A program made the position numbers and the translations under genes. A stretch of 64,000 nucleotides of DNA from Flagellimonas eckloniae (lineage in GTDB: Bacteria > Bacteroidota > Bacteroidia > Flavobacteriales > Flavobacteriaceae): positions 2,218,501 through 2,282,500 of the forward strand of contig NZ_LCTZ01000002.1 of the NCBI RefSeq assembly GCF_001413955.1, written 5' to 3'. Every line of letters begins with the position of its first letter. The stretch's first letter is position 1. The notes below the pieces were generated by a model that saw only the letters and a program-made list of their open reading frames with translations, was not told where the DNA came from and did not search any database. Below are positions 16,694-25,392 of the stretch, piece after piece.

Positions 16694-18532
16694 TTAAAAG
16701 TTCCATATCCATGGAACCAATATTAATGTTGCAACAAAAAATAGGAGCAGTAATGGCCCTCCCACTTTTATGTAGTCTATAAATTTGTATCCCCCAGATG
16801 ACATTACCATGGCATTGGTAGTCGTTCCAACCGGAGTTAAAAAAGCGGTAGAGGCACTAATTGCCACTCCAATCATAAATGGCTTGGGGGACACTCCCAA
16901 TGTAGTTGAGGCCACAATGGCAATAGGCGCCATTAAAACTGCGGTTGCAGAATTGTTTATCGTTTGACTGAGTGTGGTGGTCAATAAAAATATTCCTCCC
17001 AAAAGTGCTATAGGATGAATGCTCCCAAGTGAGTTTACCAAGCTATTGGCAGCCAATTGAGCCACACCCGTCTTTTGCAGTGCAATCCCCATAGGAATCA
17101 TTGCCGCTATCATTATTACACTTGTCCAACTAATTCCTTTGTATGCTTTTGAAATAGGAACACATCGTGTTAACAACATGATTCCTGCACAAATTAAAGC
17201 GGCTATGGCTCCTGGAAGTATCTTAAATACCAATAACAAAATCATAAGTATAAGTGTTCCAATAGCAACATAACTACGTGCATTTAGTATAGCCACATTT
17301 TTTGACATTGATTCTGGACTCCCCGAAATCAATACGTTTTCATACAAAGACTTTAGTGTTTCTATGTTTGTCCAGGATCCGCGAATTACAAAGGCATCAC
17401 CAGCTGCAATTTTTATTCTGCCCTTAAGGGCTCTATTGTTTCTTGAAGCTGCCAATAATTGAACCCCGGCTTGTTTTAGATAATTTCCCAAATTGATGGT
17501 TTTACCTACGAATACAGAGTTTGGGGTAATCAGCATTTCAGCCATTCCTACTTCTTGATTAATCAGCTCATTTTTAAGGGTATCTCTTTCTGCCTTGGTT
17601 GGAACAATGCCCAAATTATATCGTAAAACCAATTTATCGACTGCCTCTGGTTCACCTTCCACAGTTATAATATCATGATATCGCATTTCGGTATCAGGGT
17701 CAGGCAATTCAACAAACTGAGGGACCTTGTGTTGTAATGGACTGGGATGTCTGCGTTTTAAACGCATTACTGATATATTGTGTTCATCTTCAAAATTCCA
17801 ATGCCCTATCCTAGTATTTATAAAAGGGGACATTGAGCGTATCCTTAGACGATATAGGTTATCCCCGATACTATAATTTTCAATCCATTTGTGCATTTCA
17901 GCATCAATATTGGCTGGTCTTTCATTAGTTTTTCGTTTGGGCAATAAGCGGTAGCCAACGTACCTGAAATACACAATTGCAATAATCAACAACGGCAATC
18001 CTATCAAACTGAATTCAAAGAATGAGAACCCCTCAAAATTATTTTCAACCAAGGCGTTGCTAGCAATGATATTGGGAGGTGTCCCTGTAAGGGTTAAAAG
18101 TCCTCCAGTATTTGAGCCAAAAGCCACGGGCATAAGTAATTTTGATGGCAAAGTGCCGGCACTCCACGCGGCGGACACTGTGACGGGCAACAAGGCCGCT
18201 ACCGTTCCTGTATTGCTTACAAAGCCCGAAAGAACACTAGCTCCCAAAGTGACAATGACCAATAGTTTTGGGATACTCTTTCCTGCCCAACCCACAAAAC
18301 GCTGCCCTGCCAATGCAGTCCATCCTGTTCTGGAAAGTCCTTCTCCAATGATGAACAAAGCAGCAATCATTATAACTGTTGAATTGCTAAAGCCCGACAA
18401 GGTTTCTTTAACATCCAAAATGCCTGTTAGATAGAGTGACAACATGGACATGAGCGCCACAACATCCGGTGGAAACTTGCCCCAAATAAATAATAGGATT
18501 GTAATACCCAGTATTACCAATAATGTGAACAT
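16694..18532 (-). CDS. SLC13/DASS family transporter with RCK_C (TrkA-C) domains
   Basis: A 612-aa inner-membrane permease. The N-terminal half has several membrane segments and the first family motif FVSNTGTVAALLPV, then NTGGLLTLTGTPPNIIAS. Residues about 200-400 form a cytoplasmic insert with two TrkA-C-like domains (YHDIITVEGEPEAVDKL, GDAFVIRGSWTNIETL). The C-terminal half repeats the fold with the second motif TINNSATAVLMAPIAI. The family moves dicarboxylates, sulfate or related anions with sodium. The neighbouring pckA suggests a C4-dicarboxylate, possibly succinate export at low oxygen, but sulfate remains possible for the RCK-containing subgroup. It follows usp by 22 nt. Confidence 0.88.
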   Translation of the reverse strand: MFTLLVILGITILLFIWGKFPPDVVALMSMLSLYLTGILDVKETLSGFSNSTVIMIAALFIIGEGLSRTGWTALAGQRFVGWAGKSIPKLLVIVTLGASVLSGFVSNTGTVAALLPVTVSAAWSAGTLPSKLLMPVAFGSNTGGLLTLTGTPPNIIASNALVENNFEGFSFFEFSLIGLPLLIIAIVYFRYVGYRLLPKRKTNERPANIDAEMHKWIENYSIGDNLYRLRIRSMSPFINTRIGHWNFEDEHNISVMRLKRRHPSPLQHKVPQFVELPDPDTEMRYHDIITVEGEPEAVDKLVLRYNLGIVPTKAERDTLKNELINQEVGMAEMLITPNSVFVGKTINLGNYLKQAGVQLLAASRNNRALKGRIKIAAGDAFVIRGSWTNIETLKSLYENVLISGSPESMSKNVAILNARSYVAIGTLILMILLLVFKILPGAIAALICAGIMLLTRCVPISKAYKGISWTSVIMIAAMIPMGIALQKTGVAQLAANSLVNSLGSIHPIALLGGIFLLTTTLSQTINNSATAVLMAPIAIVASTTLGVSPKPFMIGVAISASTAFLTPVGTTTNAMVMSSGGYKFIDYIKVGGPLLLLFFVATLILVPWIWNF

Positions 18533-18554
18533 ATCTTTTCTGTTGGAATAATCA

Positions 18555-19346
18555 TCAGTCCAAGCTTAAAACCGGTATCTCCGAATGCAGGGTCAACAGC
18601 TTTGTCAATCGTCCCTCAGAAGGAGAACTCAATCTGGCATGGTTTCTTGGCAAAATGGCAAGAAGATCAATGTTTTTCTTGTTGATATAATTTAGAATAC
18701 CTTCTTCAACATCTTGATTTTTATTGAATGTATGTTCCACATAAAAATGCTCTAAATAATATTCCAATAAATTTTCTGTACTATCAACAATGGACTCCTC
18801 TGCATAAACAGATTCCTTATAAATGGTAAGCACATGTACCTTGGAATTAAAGGTGCGGGCAAGATCTAAAAGGGTCTTTAAAACTTCCTTGTCCTCAATT
18901 TCCTCGTTGCCCATTACCAAGGCGATTTCTTTGGGTTCTTTAATACTGCATCCATAAGGAATGGAAACAACAGGGCAATTAGCGTTCAACACTAATTTTG
19001 ATGTATTGGTTATAGCTTCATCCGTAACTTTATCGCCCATAGTTCCCATCATAATCAAATCAGCCTCATTTTCTTCCTGCATGGCAAGAATACTTTCAAT
19101 GACTTCACCTGTAACAACGGCTAGTTTTGGAGCTTTTTTTGTTTTGGCTGAAAATGAGTCAATAACATTTTCAAAGTCCAATCTCAACCTTTTCTCCTCA
19201 GACTCCGTAATCGGCATAACTGAAACATATAAGGTCTCTATATCAACAACTCTATTAGGCCCGGCAAAGTTCATTACATAAGCCAAAGCATTGATGGATG
19301 CTTCAGAAAAATCGAATGGGACCAAAATTTTATTAATGCTACTCAT
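18555..19346 (-). CDS. Tandem universal stress protein (UspA family)
   Basis: A 263-aa protein made of two Usp domains. The first opens with INKILVPFDFSEASINALAY, the typical phosphate-site strand, and contains the ATP-loop-like block LIMMGTMGDKVTDEAITNTS followed by CPVVSIPYG. The second is more diverged and ends in GRLTKLLTLHSEIPVLSLD. Usp proteins are cytoplasmic stress factors often induced by FNR-type regulators in other bacteria. It is the first gene of the operon with the SLC13 transporter, pckA and pfkA, and has an FNR-type promoter directly upstream. Confidence 0.88.
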   Translation of the reverse strand: MSSINKILVPFDFSEASINALAYVMNFAGPNRVVDIETLYVSVMPITESEEKRLRLDFENVIDSFSAKTKKAPKLAVVTGEVIESILAMQEENEADLIMMGTMGDKVTDEAITNTSKLVLNANCPVVSIPYGCSIKEPKEIALVMGNEEIEDKEVLKTLLDLARTFNSKVHVLTIYKESVYAEESIVDSTENLLEYYLEHFYVEHTFNKNQDVEEGILNYINKKNIDLLAILPRNHARLSSPSEGRLTKLLTLHSEIPVLSLD

Positions 19347-19380
19347 ACCAAAAAAATTAAATTATTAAAAATCTTCACTT

Positions 19381-19423
19381 CAAAAATAGAACCGCACCTT
19401 GACCTAAAATATGACAGAAATCA
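19381..19423 (-). promoter_or_regulatory. FNR-type site plus -7 box, usp-SLC13-pckA-pfkA operon
   Basis: On the minus strand TGATTTCTGTCA (19412-19423) precedes TATTTTTG (19381-19388), an exact TAnnTTTG box. The centres are 33 nt apart. The -7 box is 34 nt before the usp ATG. The divergent ROK gene has no matching box on its side. Confidence 0.72.
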
Positions 19424-19527
19424 GGTTTTAAAATTTTAGCATTAAAACACGCTATCATATTGTTTTAAATCCTTTTATGAACTCCATATTATTTATCTTT
19501 AAGTATCTCAATAAAAAGCACGGGGTC

Positions 19528-20514
19528 ATGGAATTAGTTTTAGGAATAGACATTGGAGGAACCAAAACAAAGATTGGATTGGTTGATAAAAGTGGGAAGT
19601 GCCATATAAAGGCTGTTTTTAGAACAAGGGAATTCCCCAACTTGGAAGATTATCTAGATAAAGTCAAGGGTGTTTCAAATGAACTCATCCAAAGTATTGA
19701 TGAAAAAACAACCATTTTAGGTTGTGGCATCGGTGCTCCAAATGCCTCCAGTAAAAATGGCACAATAGAAAATGCAAGTAATTTGGTATGGAAGGGCAGT
19801 GTTCCAATTCTTGAAAAATTAAGGGAGAGGATGGATATGCCCATGAGAATTATGAATGATGCAAGTGCTGCCGCATTGGGCGAAATGCTTTTTGGGGGAG
19901 CTCAAAACCTAACTGATTTTATAGTAATTACACTTGGTACAGGTTTTGGCGCAGGGATTGTTGCAAATGGAAGATTAATTGACGGATATGATGGTTTTGC
20001 CGGGGAATTGGGTCATGTAGATATGACCATAGGTGATGGCAGGCTAACGGGACTGGGGATTCGAGGTGGATTGGAAGCCTATGTATCTGCCACCGGCCTA
20101 AAACGGACTATAATGTACATGTTAAGCAAGTATTTGGTTGATAGTAGGTTTAGGAATATTGCATACAACGATTTACATGGCGAAGATATTACGAAAGCAG
20201 CCGAAGAAGGAGATATAATTGCCTTAAAGGCTTTTGATTATACAGCAAAAATTATGGCTCAGGCGCTAGCTAATTTCACGGCCTTTACACAACCTGAAGC
20301 CTTTATTCTAATGGGAGGTTTGACAAATAGCGGCAAATGGATAAAAGAACCGCTTGAATCTTATTTTAATGAATTTCTCTTAGATGTCTACAAAGGCAAG
20401 GTAAAATTGTTGGAATCGGGCATGCACGGAAAAACAGCGGCAATTTGTGGAGCGGCTGCCTTAATATGGGAAATCCAGGAAACCCAATCTAAGCCCAAAA
20501 TGGATAGGATTTAA
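19528..20514 (+). CDS. ROK family sugar kinase
   Basis: A 328-aa ROK-family protein, probably a glucokinase-like cytosolic sugar kinase. The phosphate-binding motif LGIDIGGTKTKIG is at the N-terminus. The catalytic Asp is in MNDASAAALGE and the second ATP loop is ITLGTGFGAGIV. ELGHVDM retains the conserved His. Unusually, the zinc-binding motif CxCGxxGCxE that normally follows is replaced by GDGRLTGLGIRGGLEAY, with all its cysteines missing. The start is placed at ATG 19528, directly before the motif; an in-frame ATG at 19477 would add 17 residues. It is not preceded by the FNR-type promoter arrangement seen around it. Confidence 0.85.
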   Translation: MELVLGIDIGGTKTKIGLVDKSGKCHIKAVFRTREFPNLEDYLDKVKGVSNELIQSIDEKTTILGCGIGAPNASSKNGTIENASNLVWKGSVPILEKLRERMDMPMRIMNDASAAALGEMLFGGAQNLTDFIVITLGTGFGAGIVANGRLIDGYDGFAGELGHVDMTIGDGRLTGLGIRGGLEAYVSATGLKRTIMYMLSKYLVDSRFRNIAYNDLHGEDITKAAEEGDIIALKAFDYTAKIMAQALANFTAFTQPEAFILMGGLTNSGKWIKEPLESYFNEFLLDVYKGKVKLLESGMHGKTAAICGAAALIWEIQETQSKPKMDRI

Positions 20515-20523
20515 TACCGGAAC

Positions 20524-20567
20524 TGACAAGTATCATACTTTTTTGCAACAATAAACGCAAAACTTTG
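20524..20567 (+). promoter_or_regulatory. FNR-type site plus -7-like box, DUF2490 gene promoter
   Basis: TGACAAGTATCA (20524-20535) precedes AAACTTTG (20560-20567), an imperfect TAnnTTTG. The centre distance is 34 nt, the only one of the set that is not 33. The box ends 25 nt before the ATG at 20593. Confidence 0.6.
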
Positions 20568-20592
20568 TACTCCAGAAATAAAGACCAATATT

Positions 20593-21309
20593 ATGGGGTA
20601 CACCAAACCATTCTTATTTTGTTTCCTCTTCGTTCTACTCTTTGTTTTTACCAACTTTATTTCCTACACACAAACTTTAGATGAAAATAGGGCCGGGTCT
20701 TGGCTTGTTATTTCCGGAAACAATAAGATACATGAACGTTGGAGTATACCAACTGTTGGAATTCTAAGGCATCATGATATTCTGGAACAATATGAGTTTG
20801 CCTTTTTCAGGACCGGAGTATCCTATCAACTCAATCCATCATCAACTTTTACGACTGGCGTAGCATATCTCAGTTCAAAAAATTACACAGGGTCCGAAGA
20901 ATTCAAAAATGCAACGCAATTTTGGGTTTATGAAGAGTACACTTTAAAAATGAATGCTTTTTCCCATAGGTGGAGATTGGAAACAAGATGGAAAAAAAAT
21001 ACAGAAAGCCTACATATTAATAACAGGGTCAGGTATCGACTTTTATATATTAAGCCACTTTCCAAAAATACTTATATCAAATCCTTCAACGAAATCTTTC
21101 TAAATCTTGAACGCCCACTTTTTAATCAAAATAGGGCGTATATCGGATTGGGGCATATATTAACTCCCTCTATTAAGTTAGACATTGGCTACTTAAAAAA
21201 TCATTTCAAGACCTCAGATCATGATGTTATCCGAATGGGTGTGACCTTTAAAACAGACTTCACGAAAAAAGATATTGCCCAACTTACGGCAACCCATTCC
21301 AAACAATAA
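20593..21309 (+). CDS. DUF2490 family outer-membrane-type protein
   Basis: A 238-aa protein with an N-terminal export signal (FLFCFLFVLLFVFTNFISYTQ). The mature part has alternating amphipathic strands: GSWLVISGNNKIHERWSIP, FAFFRTGVSYQLNPSST, HRWRLETRWKK and RVRYRLLYIKPL. This pattern and the RWRLE/RYRLLY blocks are typical of DUF2490, a family of predicted small beta-barrels of unknown function in Bacteroidetes. It lies between the ROK kinase and tonB on the same strand, yet both it and tonB have separate FNR-type promoters. A role in the envelope at low oxygen is therefore inferred. Confidence 0.8.
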   Translation: MGYTKPFLFCFLFVLLFVFTNFISYTQTLDENRAGSWLVISGNNKIHERWSIPTVGILRHHDILEQYEFAFFRTGVSYQLNPSSTFTTGVAYLSSKNYTGSEEFKNATQFWVYEEYTLKMNAFSHRWRLETRWKKNTESLHINNRVRYRLLYIKPLSKNTYIKSFNEIFLNLERPLFNQNRAYIGLGHILTPSIKLDIGYLKNHFKTSDHDVIRMGVTFKTDFTKKDIAQLTATHSKQ

Positions 21310-21335
21310 TAGGTAAAAGAGGTATTGCCAAGACC

Positions 21336-21378
21336 TGATTATTATCATACTTTTTGACGATTGTCCTATCTAACTTTA
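21336..21378 (+). promoter_or_regulatory. FNR-type site plus -7 box, tonB promoter
   Basis: TGATTATTATCA (21336-21347) precedes TAACTTTA (21371-21378), which fits TAnnTTTG except for the last base. The centre distance is 33 nt. The box ends 22 nt before the tonB ATG. Confidence 0.68.
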
Positions 21379-21400
21379 TCTTAATTAAATAGGAAAAATC

Positions 21401-22126
21401 ATGAAACCAAAAAAGAACCCAAAAGCAGATATAGGACGCAACAGCAGTCTTTATTTTATGATAGGTCTCAATTTTGTCTTGTTTATAATTTGGCAATCAT
21501 TCGAGGTTAAAACCTATGAAAAGGAGCTTAGAGCTCATGATCTGGTTCAAGTTGTTGATGAACTTGATGAAGATGTTCCAATAACAGAAACCGTGTTGAC
21601 AACCCCTCCGCCTCCGCCGCCTTCAGCACCGGATGTAATTGAAATTGTTGAGGATGTTGAAGATATTGAGGAAACTGTTATAGAAAGTACAGAAAGTAGT
21701 CAGGATACTTATATTGAAGATGCCATTGTTGCTGTAGATGATCTTGAAGTGGGCGAAGTTGAAGAAGATATCACCGTTCCTTTTGCATTGATTGAAAATG
21801 TTCCCGTTTTTCCCGGTTGTGAAACCTATACCACCGAAGAAGAGCGTAAAATTTGCTTTAATCAAAAGATGCAGGAACATGTTAAAAATAATTTCAAATA
21901 CCCCCAAGCTGCACTTGAAATGAATATTACTGGAAGGGTCTATGTACAATTTGTAATAGATTCCAATGGAAAGGTAAGAAACATTCAAAAAAGAGGGCCG
22001 GACAGATTATTGGAACAGGAAGCGGAACGTATCATTGCAGCCTTACCCAAAATAAAGCCAGGTGTACAAAGGGGCAAATCAGTAAAGGTTAAGTACGGAA
22101 TACCCATAAATTTTGTAATGCAATAA
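21401..22126 (+). CDS. tonB: Energy transducer TonB family protein
   Basis: A 241-aa TonB. A cytoplasmic N-terminus (KPKKNPKADIGRNSS) precedes one membrane anchor (LYFMIGLNFVLFIIW, about residues 14-32). A periplasmic region has a short proline run (TTPPPPPPSAPDV) and a very acidic Glu/Asp/Val stretch. The C-terminal TonB domain runs from about 155 to 241 (FKYPQAALEMNITGRVYVQF, GIPINFVMQ). TonB couples ExbB/ExbD energy to outer-membrane receptors such as SusC. It is monocistronic between its own promoter and terminator. The FNR-type promoter suggests this TonB paralogue is used at low oxygen. Confidence 0.92.
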   Translation: MKPKKNPKADIGRNSSLYFMIGLNFVLFIIWQSFEVKTYEKELRAHDLVQVVDELDEDVPITETVLTTPPPPPPSAPDVIEIVEDVEDIEETVIESTESSQDTYIEDAIVAVDDLEVGEVEEDITVPFALIENVPVFPGCETYTTEEERKICFNQKMQEHVKNNFKYPQAALEMNITGRVYVQFVIDSNGKVRNIQKRGPDRLLEQEAERIIAALPKIKPGVQRGKSVKVKYGIPINFVMQ

Positions 22127-22149
22127 TCATTGTAAGTTCTAAAAAAACA

Positions 22150-22180
22150 GAGGCTCTTGAATAAAATCTTGAGCCTTTTT
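22150..22180. terminator. Bidirectional terminator between tonB and the AstE-like gene
   Basis: The hairpin arms AGGCTC and GAGCCT are flanked by a T run on the plus side (GAGCCTTTTTTATTT) and an A run on the left (AAAAAAACAG), which is a T run on the other strand. It therefore serves both convergent genes. Confidence 0.78.
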
Positions 22181-22183
22181 TAT

Positions 22184-23380
22184 TTAAAACCAATTAGCGC
22201 TCAAATACTCATCATTTTTAGAAGCAGTATCCCTGCTTTTGACCACTAAATGTGTCTTATCCAATTGTCGGGTTCTATATCCCAGTAAATGAAAAATTGA
22301 TTTAGCCAGCAGCTTGGCCACCTTTTGATCTACCAACAACGCATCTTTCTTCAGAGACTCCCATTTTACTCCGGGCAAATGTACCAAGAGGTGGTCTACT
22401 TTAAGTTTTCTCAGATATTTAGAAATCCAAAGAAGTACTTTTGGAATTGGCCTTACATAATAGAACCCTTCCTTTCCTTTACTTTGGTATAAGGGCATAA
22501 AAATTTGTCTCTTTCCATCGGTAAAAAGTACATCTTCATTGTTTATGGCAATCTGTTCACCTTTTGCAATTTGTTGAAAATTCACAAACCCGGGCAGCAT
22601 TTTAAAGTCACTTCCACTTTCTATATTGTATTGATAATATATTTCATAAAACTTATTGGAAACCCTTCCAGATTCCAAAAGTTCATCTTTAAGCCTTTTT
22701 AATTCATCTTTGGTAAAAAGCACGGAATTTGTAATTCCCAATGTAAACTTGATAAAACCAATACAGTTGCGTATTGCATTTATATCTTCATGTTTACCAC
22801 TTTCGTAACCCAAGGATACGTATCCCAGTTCATTGATAAAGCTCAACATTGCATCTGCCAAGTATTCCTCAATCCCTAAAACAATTGGGAGCGGATAGTT
22901 GGAGGCAAATTTCCTGTTTAATAAACTATCATTAAGAACAATAAATGGCGATGTTTCACTTGAGGTGGTATGCAGGTCAATGAAGTAAAATGGAGGCTGC
23001 CCTTTTTCAAGAATTTCAAGGAATAGACCATATAATGACAAAAGCTCGTTTTCATCATCAGTACATTTCTCTTTATTTTTTTTAATTACTTCAATTTTTT
23101 TTGGTGACCATATCCGATTCAGGTCGTTCGATTGAAATCTTACGTTCTTTTTAAGTGCTGTCAGATTTCCTGCAATGGCATATATTTCTCCATAAATGAA
23201 ACGTTGTTGAAGCTTTAATTCTCGAAGTGCATGTTTTAGTGCAAACACCCCAGCTGGTTCATTACCATGGATTCCTCCAAAAAAAATCACGGTTGGCCCT
23301 TCTTTTTCACCCTTGATATGACCTATGATTCTTTCAATTTCTATGGTTTCATTGAGGGCAACACTGTACACTTTTGACAT
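22184..23380 (-). CDS. Succinylglutamate desuccinylase/aspartoacylase (AstE/AspA) family zinc hydrolase
   Basis: A 398-aa M14-like zinc hydrolase. The ligands are visible as GGIHGNEPAG (His38, Glu41) and FIDLHTTSSETSP (His137). Family members cleave N-acyl amino acids or related amides. The chain is longer than AstE or aspartoacylase by a C-terminal extension of about 100 residues (after KGEQIAINNEDVLF). It starts 3 nt after the stop of the GCS2/CBS gene, so the two are one transcription unit and probably act on one compound, for example one making and one cleaving an amide bond. The substrate is unknown. Confidence 0.82.
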   Translation of the reverse strand: MSKVYSVALNETIEIERIIGHIKGEKEGPTVIFFGGIHGNEPAGVFALKHALRELKLQQRFIYGEIYAIAGNLTALKKNVRFQSNDLNRIWSPKKIEVIKKNKEKCTDDENELLSLYGLFLEILEKGQPPFYFIDLHTTSSETSPFIVLNDSLLNRKFASNYPLPIVLGIEEYLADAMLSFINELGYVSLGYESGKHEDINAIRNCIGFIKFTLGITNSVLFTKDELKRLKDELLESGRVSNKFYEIYYQYNIESGSDFKMLPGFVNFQQIAKGEQIAINNEDVLFTDGKRQIFMPLYQSKGKEGFYYVRPIPKVLLWISKYLRKLKVDHLLVHLPGVKWESLKKDALLVDQKVAKLLAKSIFHLLGYRTRQLDKTHLVVKSRDTASKNDEYLSANWF

Positions 23381-23383
23381 AAT

Positions 23384-25231
23384 CTAAAAATCAACCTTAC
23401 TGAGAATACCCACCATATTTGACCCTACACATACTGGTAAACAACCTATTTGGTACTCTTTCATTAGCCTTTTTGCAGTTTCTATTTTTGTCCTTGGTCG
23501 GACTGTTATCACTTTTTTAATCATTATCTCTGAAACTTTGGACTCTTCTTTTCCTTTGTTTTTTTCTAGGCTCTCTATATGACTCCATGTTAAAAGACCT
23601 ACCAGTTCCCCTTTATTATTTTCCACTGGAATATGATGGATGTTGTTCCATTTCATTATGGCTAAGGCCAAACTCACATAGTCATCTTCATATAATTTCA
23701 TAAGCTTTGTGGACATTATCTGAGCCACCCAATGAAAGGAGGTTGTTGCTTTGTTTGTTTTTTTTATAGATGGCCATTCATGTACAGGTATATTTTTTTC
23801 TTGGTTGATTGAGATAGCTTTTGTCAATTCCAATAAAGTACTATCCAACTTCATATGCTTTCTTAACTCCCTACAATTTCTAATCTGCCACTCTGCCCCA
23901 GTACCATTATTCGTTCTTGCTTCAATGACCCCTAATAACCTATCAATATCAACTTTATCAATATCAAACTTTTTTAATCCTTCATATGCTATTGGAAGAA
24001 GTTCTTTGAGAACAAGTTTTTTAAGGGTTATTGGTTTTCCCAACCATGAAATCACTGTTTGCCTACCCGTTCTGGCTGACTTTATAAAATTAAGTTTGGC
24101 CTCTTTAAAGTGCATTATAGATGGCATATCATCATATTTTTTGGGCCTGCCCACCATTAAACCTACCCAAAAAGCAAAATTGGCAATCTCATCAATTATT
24201 GTGGGTCCGGATGGAATGTATCTGTTTTCAATGCGCAGATGAGGTTTTCCGTTGCCAACTCCATAACAAGGACGGTTCCAGCGATAGACAGTTCCATTAT
24301 ATAGATTCAGCGCTTCCAGTTTTGGAATTTTCCCATTATCCATAAGCTGTAATGAGCTTTGCCCAATAGGCTTTGTTAAAACAATACGATGGGTAGAGAT
24401 GTCTTCCTTGAAAATCTCTACCACCGATTTTTTTTGCCACTGATTTCCAAAACCCACCCTTGCAAATTGCTCTTTTAGGGCATAGGTCCATTTTCTAGTA
24501 TCCAAGCTTTGTTGAAATAATGCGATTCGAGTTTCTTTCCAAAGCTCGCGCCCCATTAGCAATGGAGAATTACACGAAATTCCCAAGACAGGGCCCGCAA
24601 TTGCCTGTGCCCAGTTATAACTCTTTACAAAATCCTTTGGTGTAACTTGTAAATGGAGTTGAAAGCTGGTATTGCATGCCTCAAAAAGCACAGAATCATG
24701 ACGAATGGTTAATTCATCCACCCCTTTTATCTTAAGAGTGAAATGTTCTCCTCGCCATGAGCTTAAAATTTCATTTAGTTTATAATAGCGAGGAACAGGA
24801 GTCATAAAATCTATTCCTAATTCATTCTTGCTCAAAGTGGGAAGAATTCCCGTCAACACGATATTTATACCCAGCTTCTTTGCCTCGGTCTTTGCCTTAT
24901 TCAGCATTTCTGTAAGCTGTTTTTCAACCTTTGAAAAACAATTTTTCTCAAGTTCAAACGGATCTAGGTTTATTTCCAGGTTAAAACTTGCCAATTCTGT
25001 GGTAAAATGGGAATCATCGATAGTACCTAAAAGTTCAAGAGATTTCCCAGAAGGTCTGTAATTATCGTCAACAAGACAGATTTCCTGTTCGGCGCCTATT
25101 CTTATAACATCATCTTCAATTAGGTTTTGTTCCAAAAGAAGTTCCAAAGCTTTGATATCATCAATCAAGTGTTCCACAAAAGCCTTGCGCTCATTTTGAT
25201 CAAATTTGCTTTTACAAATGTTTTCGCCCAT
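23384..25231 (-). CDS. GCS2-type carboxylate-amine ligase-like protein with C-terminal CBS pair
   Basis: A 615-aa two-part protein. The first 470 or so residues resemble the glutamate-cysteine ligase family 2 (GCS2) fold: IGAEQEICLVD with the Glu-x-Glu metal pattern, ELASFNLEINLDPF, and the block LTIRHDSVLFEACNTSFQLHLQ with substrate-site character. The last 130 form two CBS motifs (IMSTKLMKLYEDDYVSLALA, IMIKKVITVRPRTKIETAKR) that usually bind adenine nucleotides and regulate an attached enzyme. The start is the ATG at 25231; TTG 25237 is less likely. Predicted role: ATP-dependent coupling of an amino group to a carboxylate, gated by energy charge. An FNR-type promoter precedes it. Confidence 0.78.
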   Translation of the reverse strand: MGENICKSKFDQNERKAFVEHLIDDIKALELLLEQNLIEDDVIRIGAEQEICLVDDNYRPSGKSLELLGTIDDSHFTTELASFNLEINLDPFELEKNCFSKVEKQLTEMLNKAKTEAKKLGINIVLTGILPTLSKNELGIDFMTPVPRYYKLNEILSSWRGEHFTLKIKGVDELTIRHDSVLFEACNTSFQLHLQVTPKDFVKSYNWAQAIAGPVLGISCNSPLLMGRELWKETRIALFQQSLDTRKWTYALKEQFARVGFGNQWQKKSVVEIFKEDISTHRIVLTKPIGQSSLQLMDNGKIPKLEALNLYNGTVYRWNRPCYGVGNGKPHLRIENRYIPSGPTIIDEIANFAFWVGLMVGRPKKYDDMPSIMHFKEAKLNFIKSARTGRQTVISWLGKPITLKKLVLKELLPIAYEGLKKFDIDKVDIDRLLGVIEARTNNGTGAEWQIRNCRELRKHMKLDSTLLELTKAISINQEKNIPVHEWPSIKKTNKATTSFHWVAQIMSTKLMKLYEDDYVSLALAIMKWNNIHHIPVENNKGELVGLLTWSHIESLEKNKGKEESKVSEIMIKKVITVRPRTKIETAKRLMKEYQIGCLPVCVGSNMVGILSKVDF

Positions 25232-25264
25232 ATCCAAGAACTTACTACTTCTTTACGGTTCGAA

Positions 25265-25307
25265 TAAAACTACAAAGTGTTCAGACCATAAAATATGATT
25301 CTTGTCA
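25265..25307 (-). promoter_or_regulatory. FNR-type site plus -7 box, GCS2/CBS-AstE operon
   Basis: The plus-strand palindrome TGATTCTTGTCA (25296-25307) is followed in the minus direction by TAGTTTTA (25265-25272), a near match to TAnnTTTG. The centres are 33 nt apart and the box is 33 nt before the ATG. It is one of two separate sites in the region shared with hemN. Confidence 0.7.
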
Positions 25308-25329
25308 TGCTTGAGATTCTAGACTGTCC

Positions 25330-25372
25330 TGACATTTATCATGTTTTTTAAAAACATGGCAGGTTAATTTTG
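25330..25372 (+). promoter_or_regulatory. FNR-type site plus -7 box, hemN-usp operon
   Basis: TGACATTTATCA (25330-25341) precedes TAATTTTG (25365-25372), an exact TAnnTTTG box, with centres 33 nt apart. The arrangement and both sequences are identical to those in front of the FNR-family gene at 37669-37711. Confidence 0.78.
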
Positions 25373-25392
25373 ACAAATACCATTATTCGATT

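Noticed and set aside
19447..19454. Second FNR-driven promoter toward the ROK kinase
   Set aside because: At 33 nt from the palindrome on that side the bases are ACACGCTA, with no resemblance to the -7 box, so the site serves only the usp operon.
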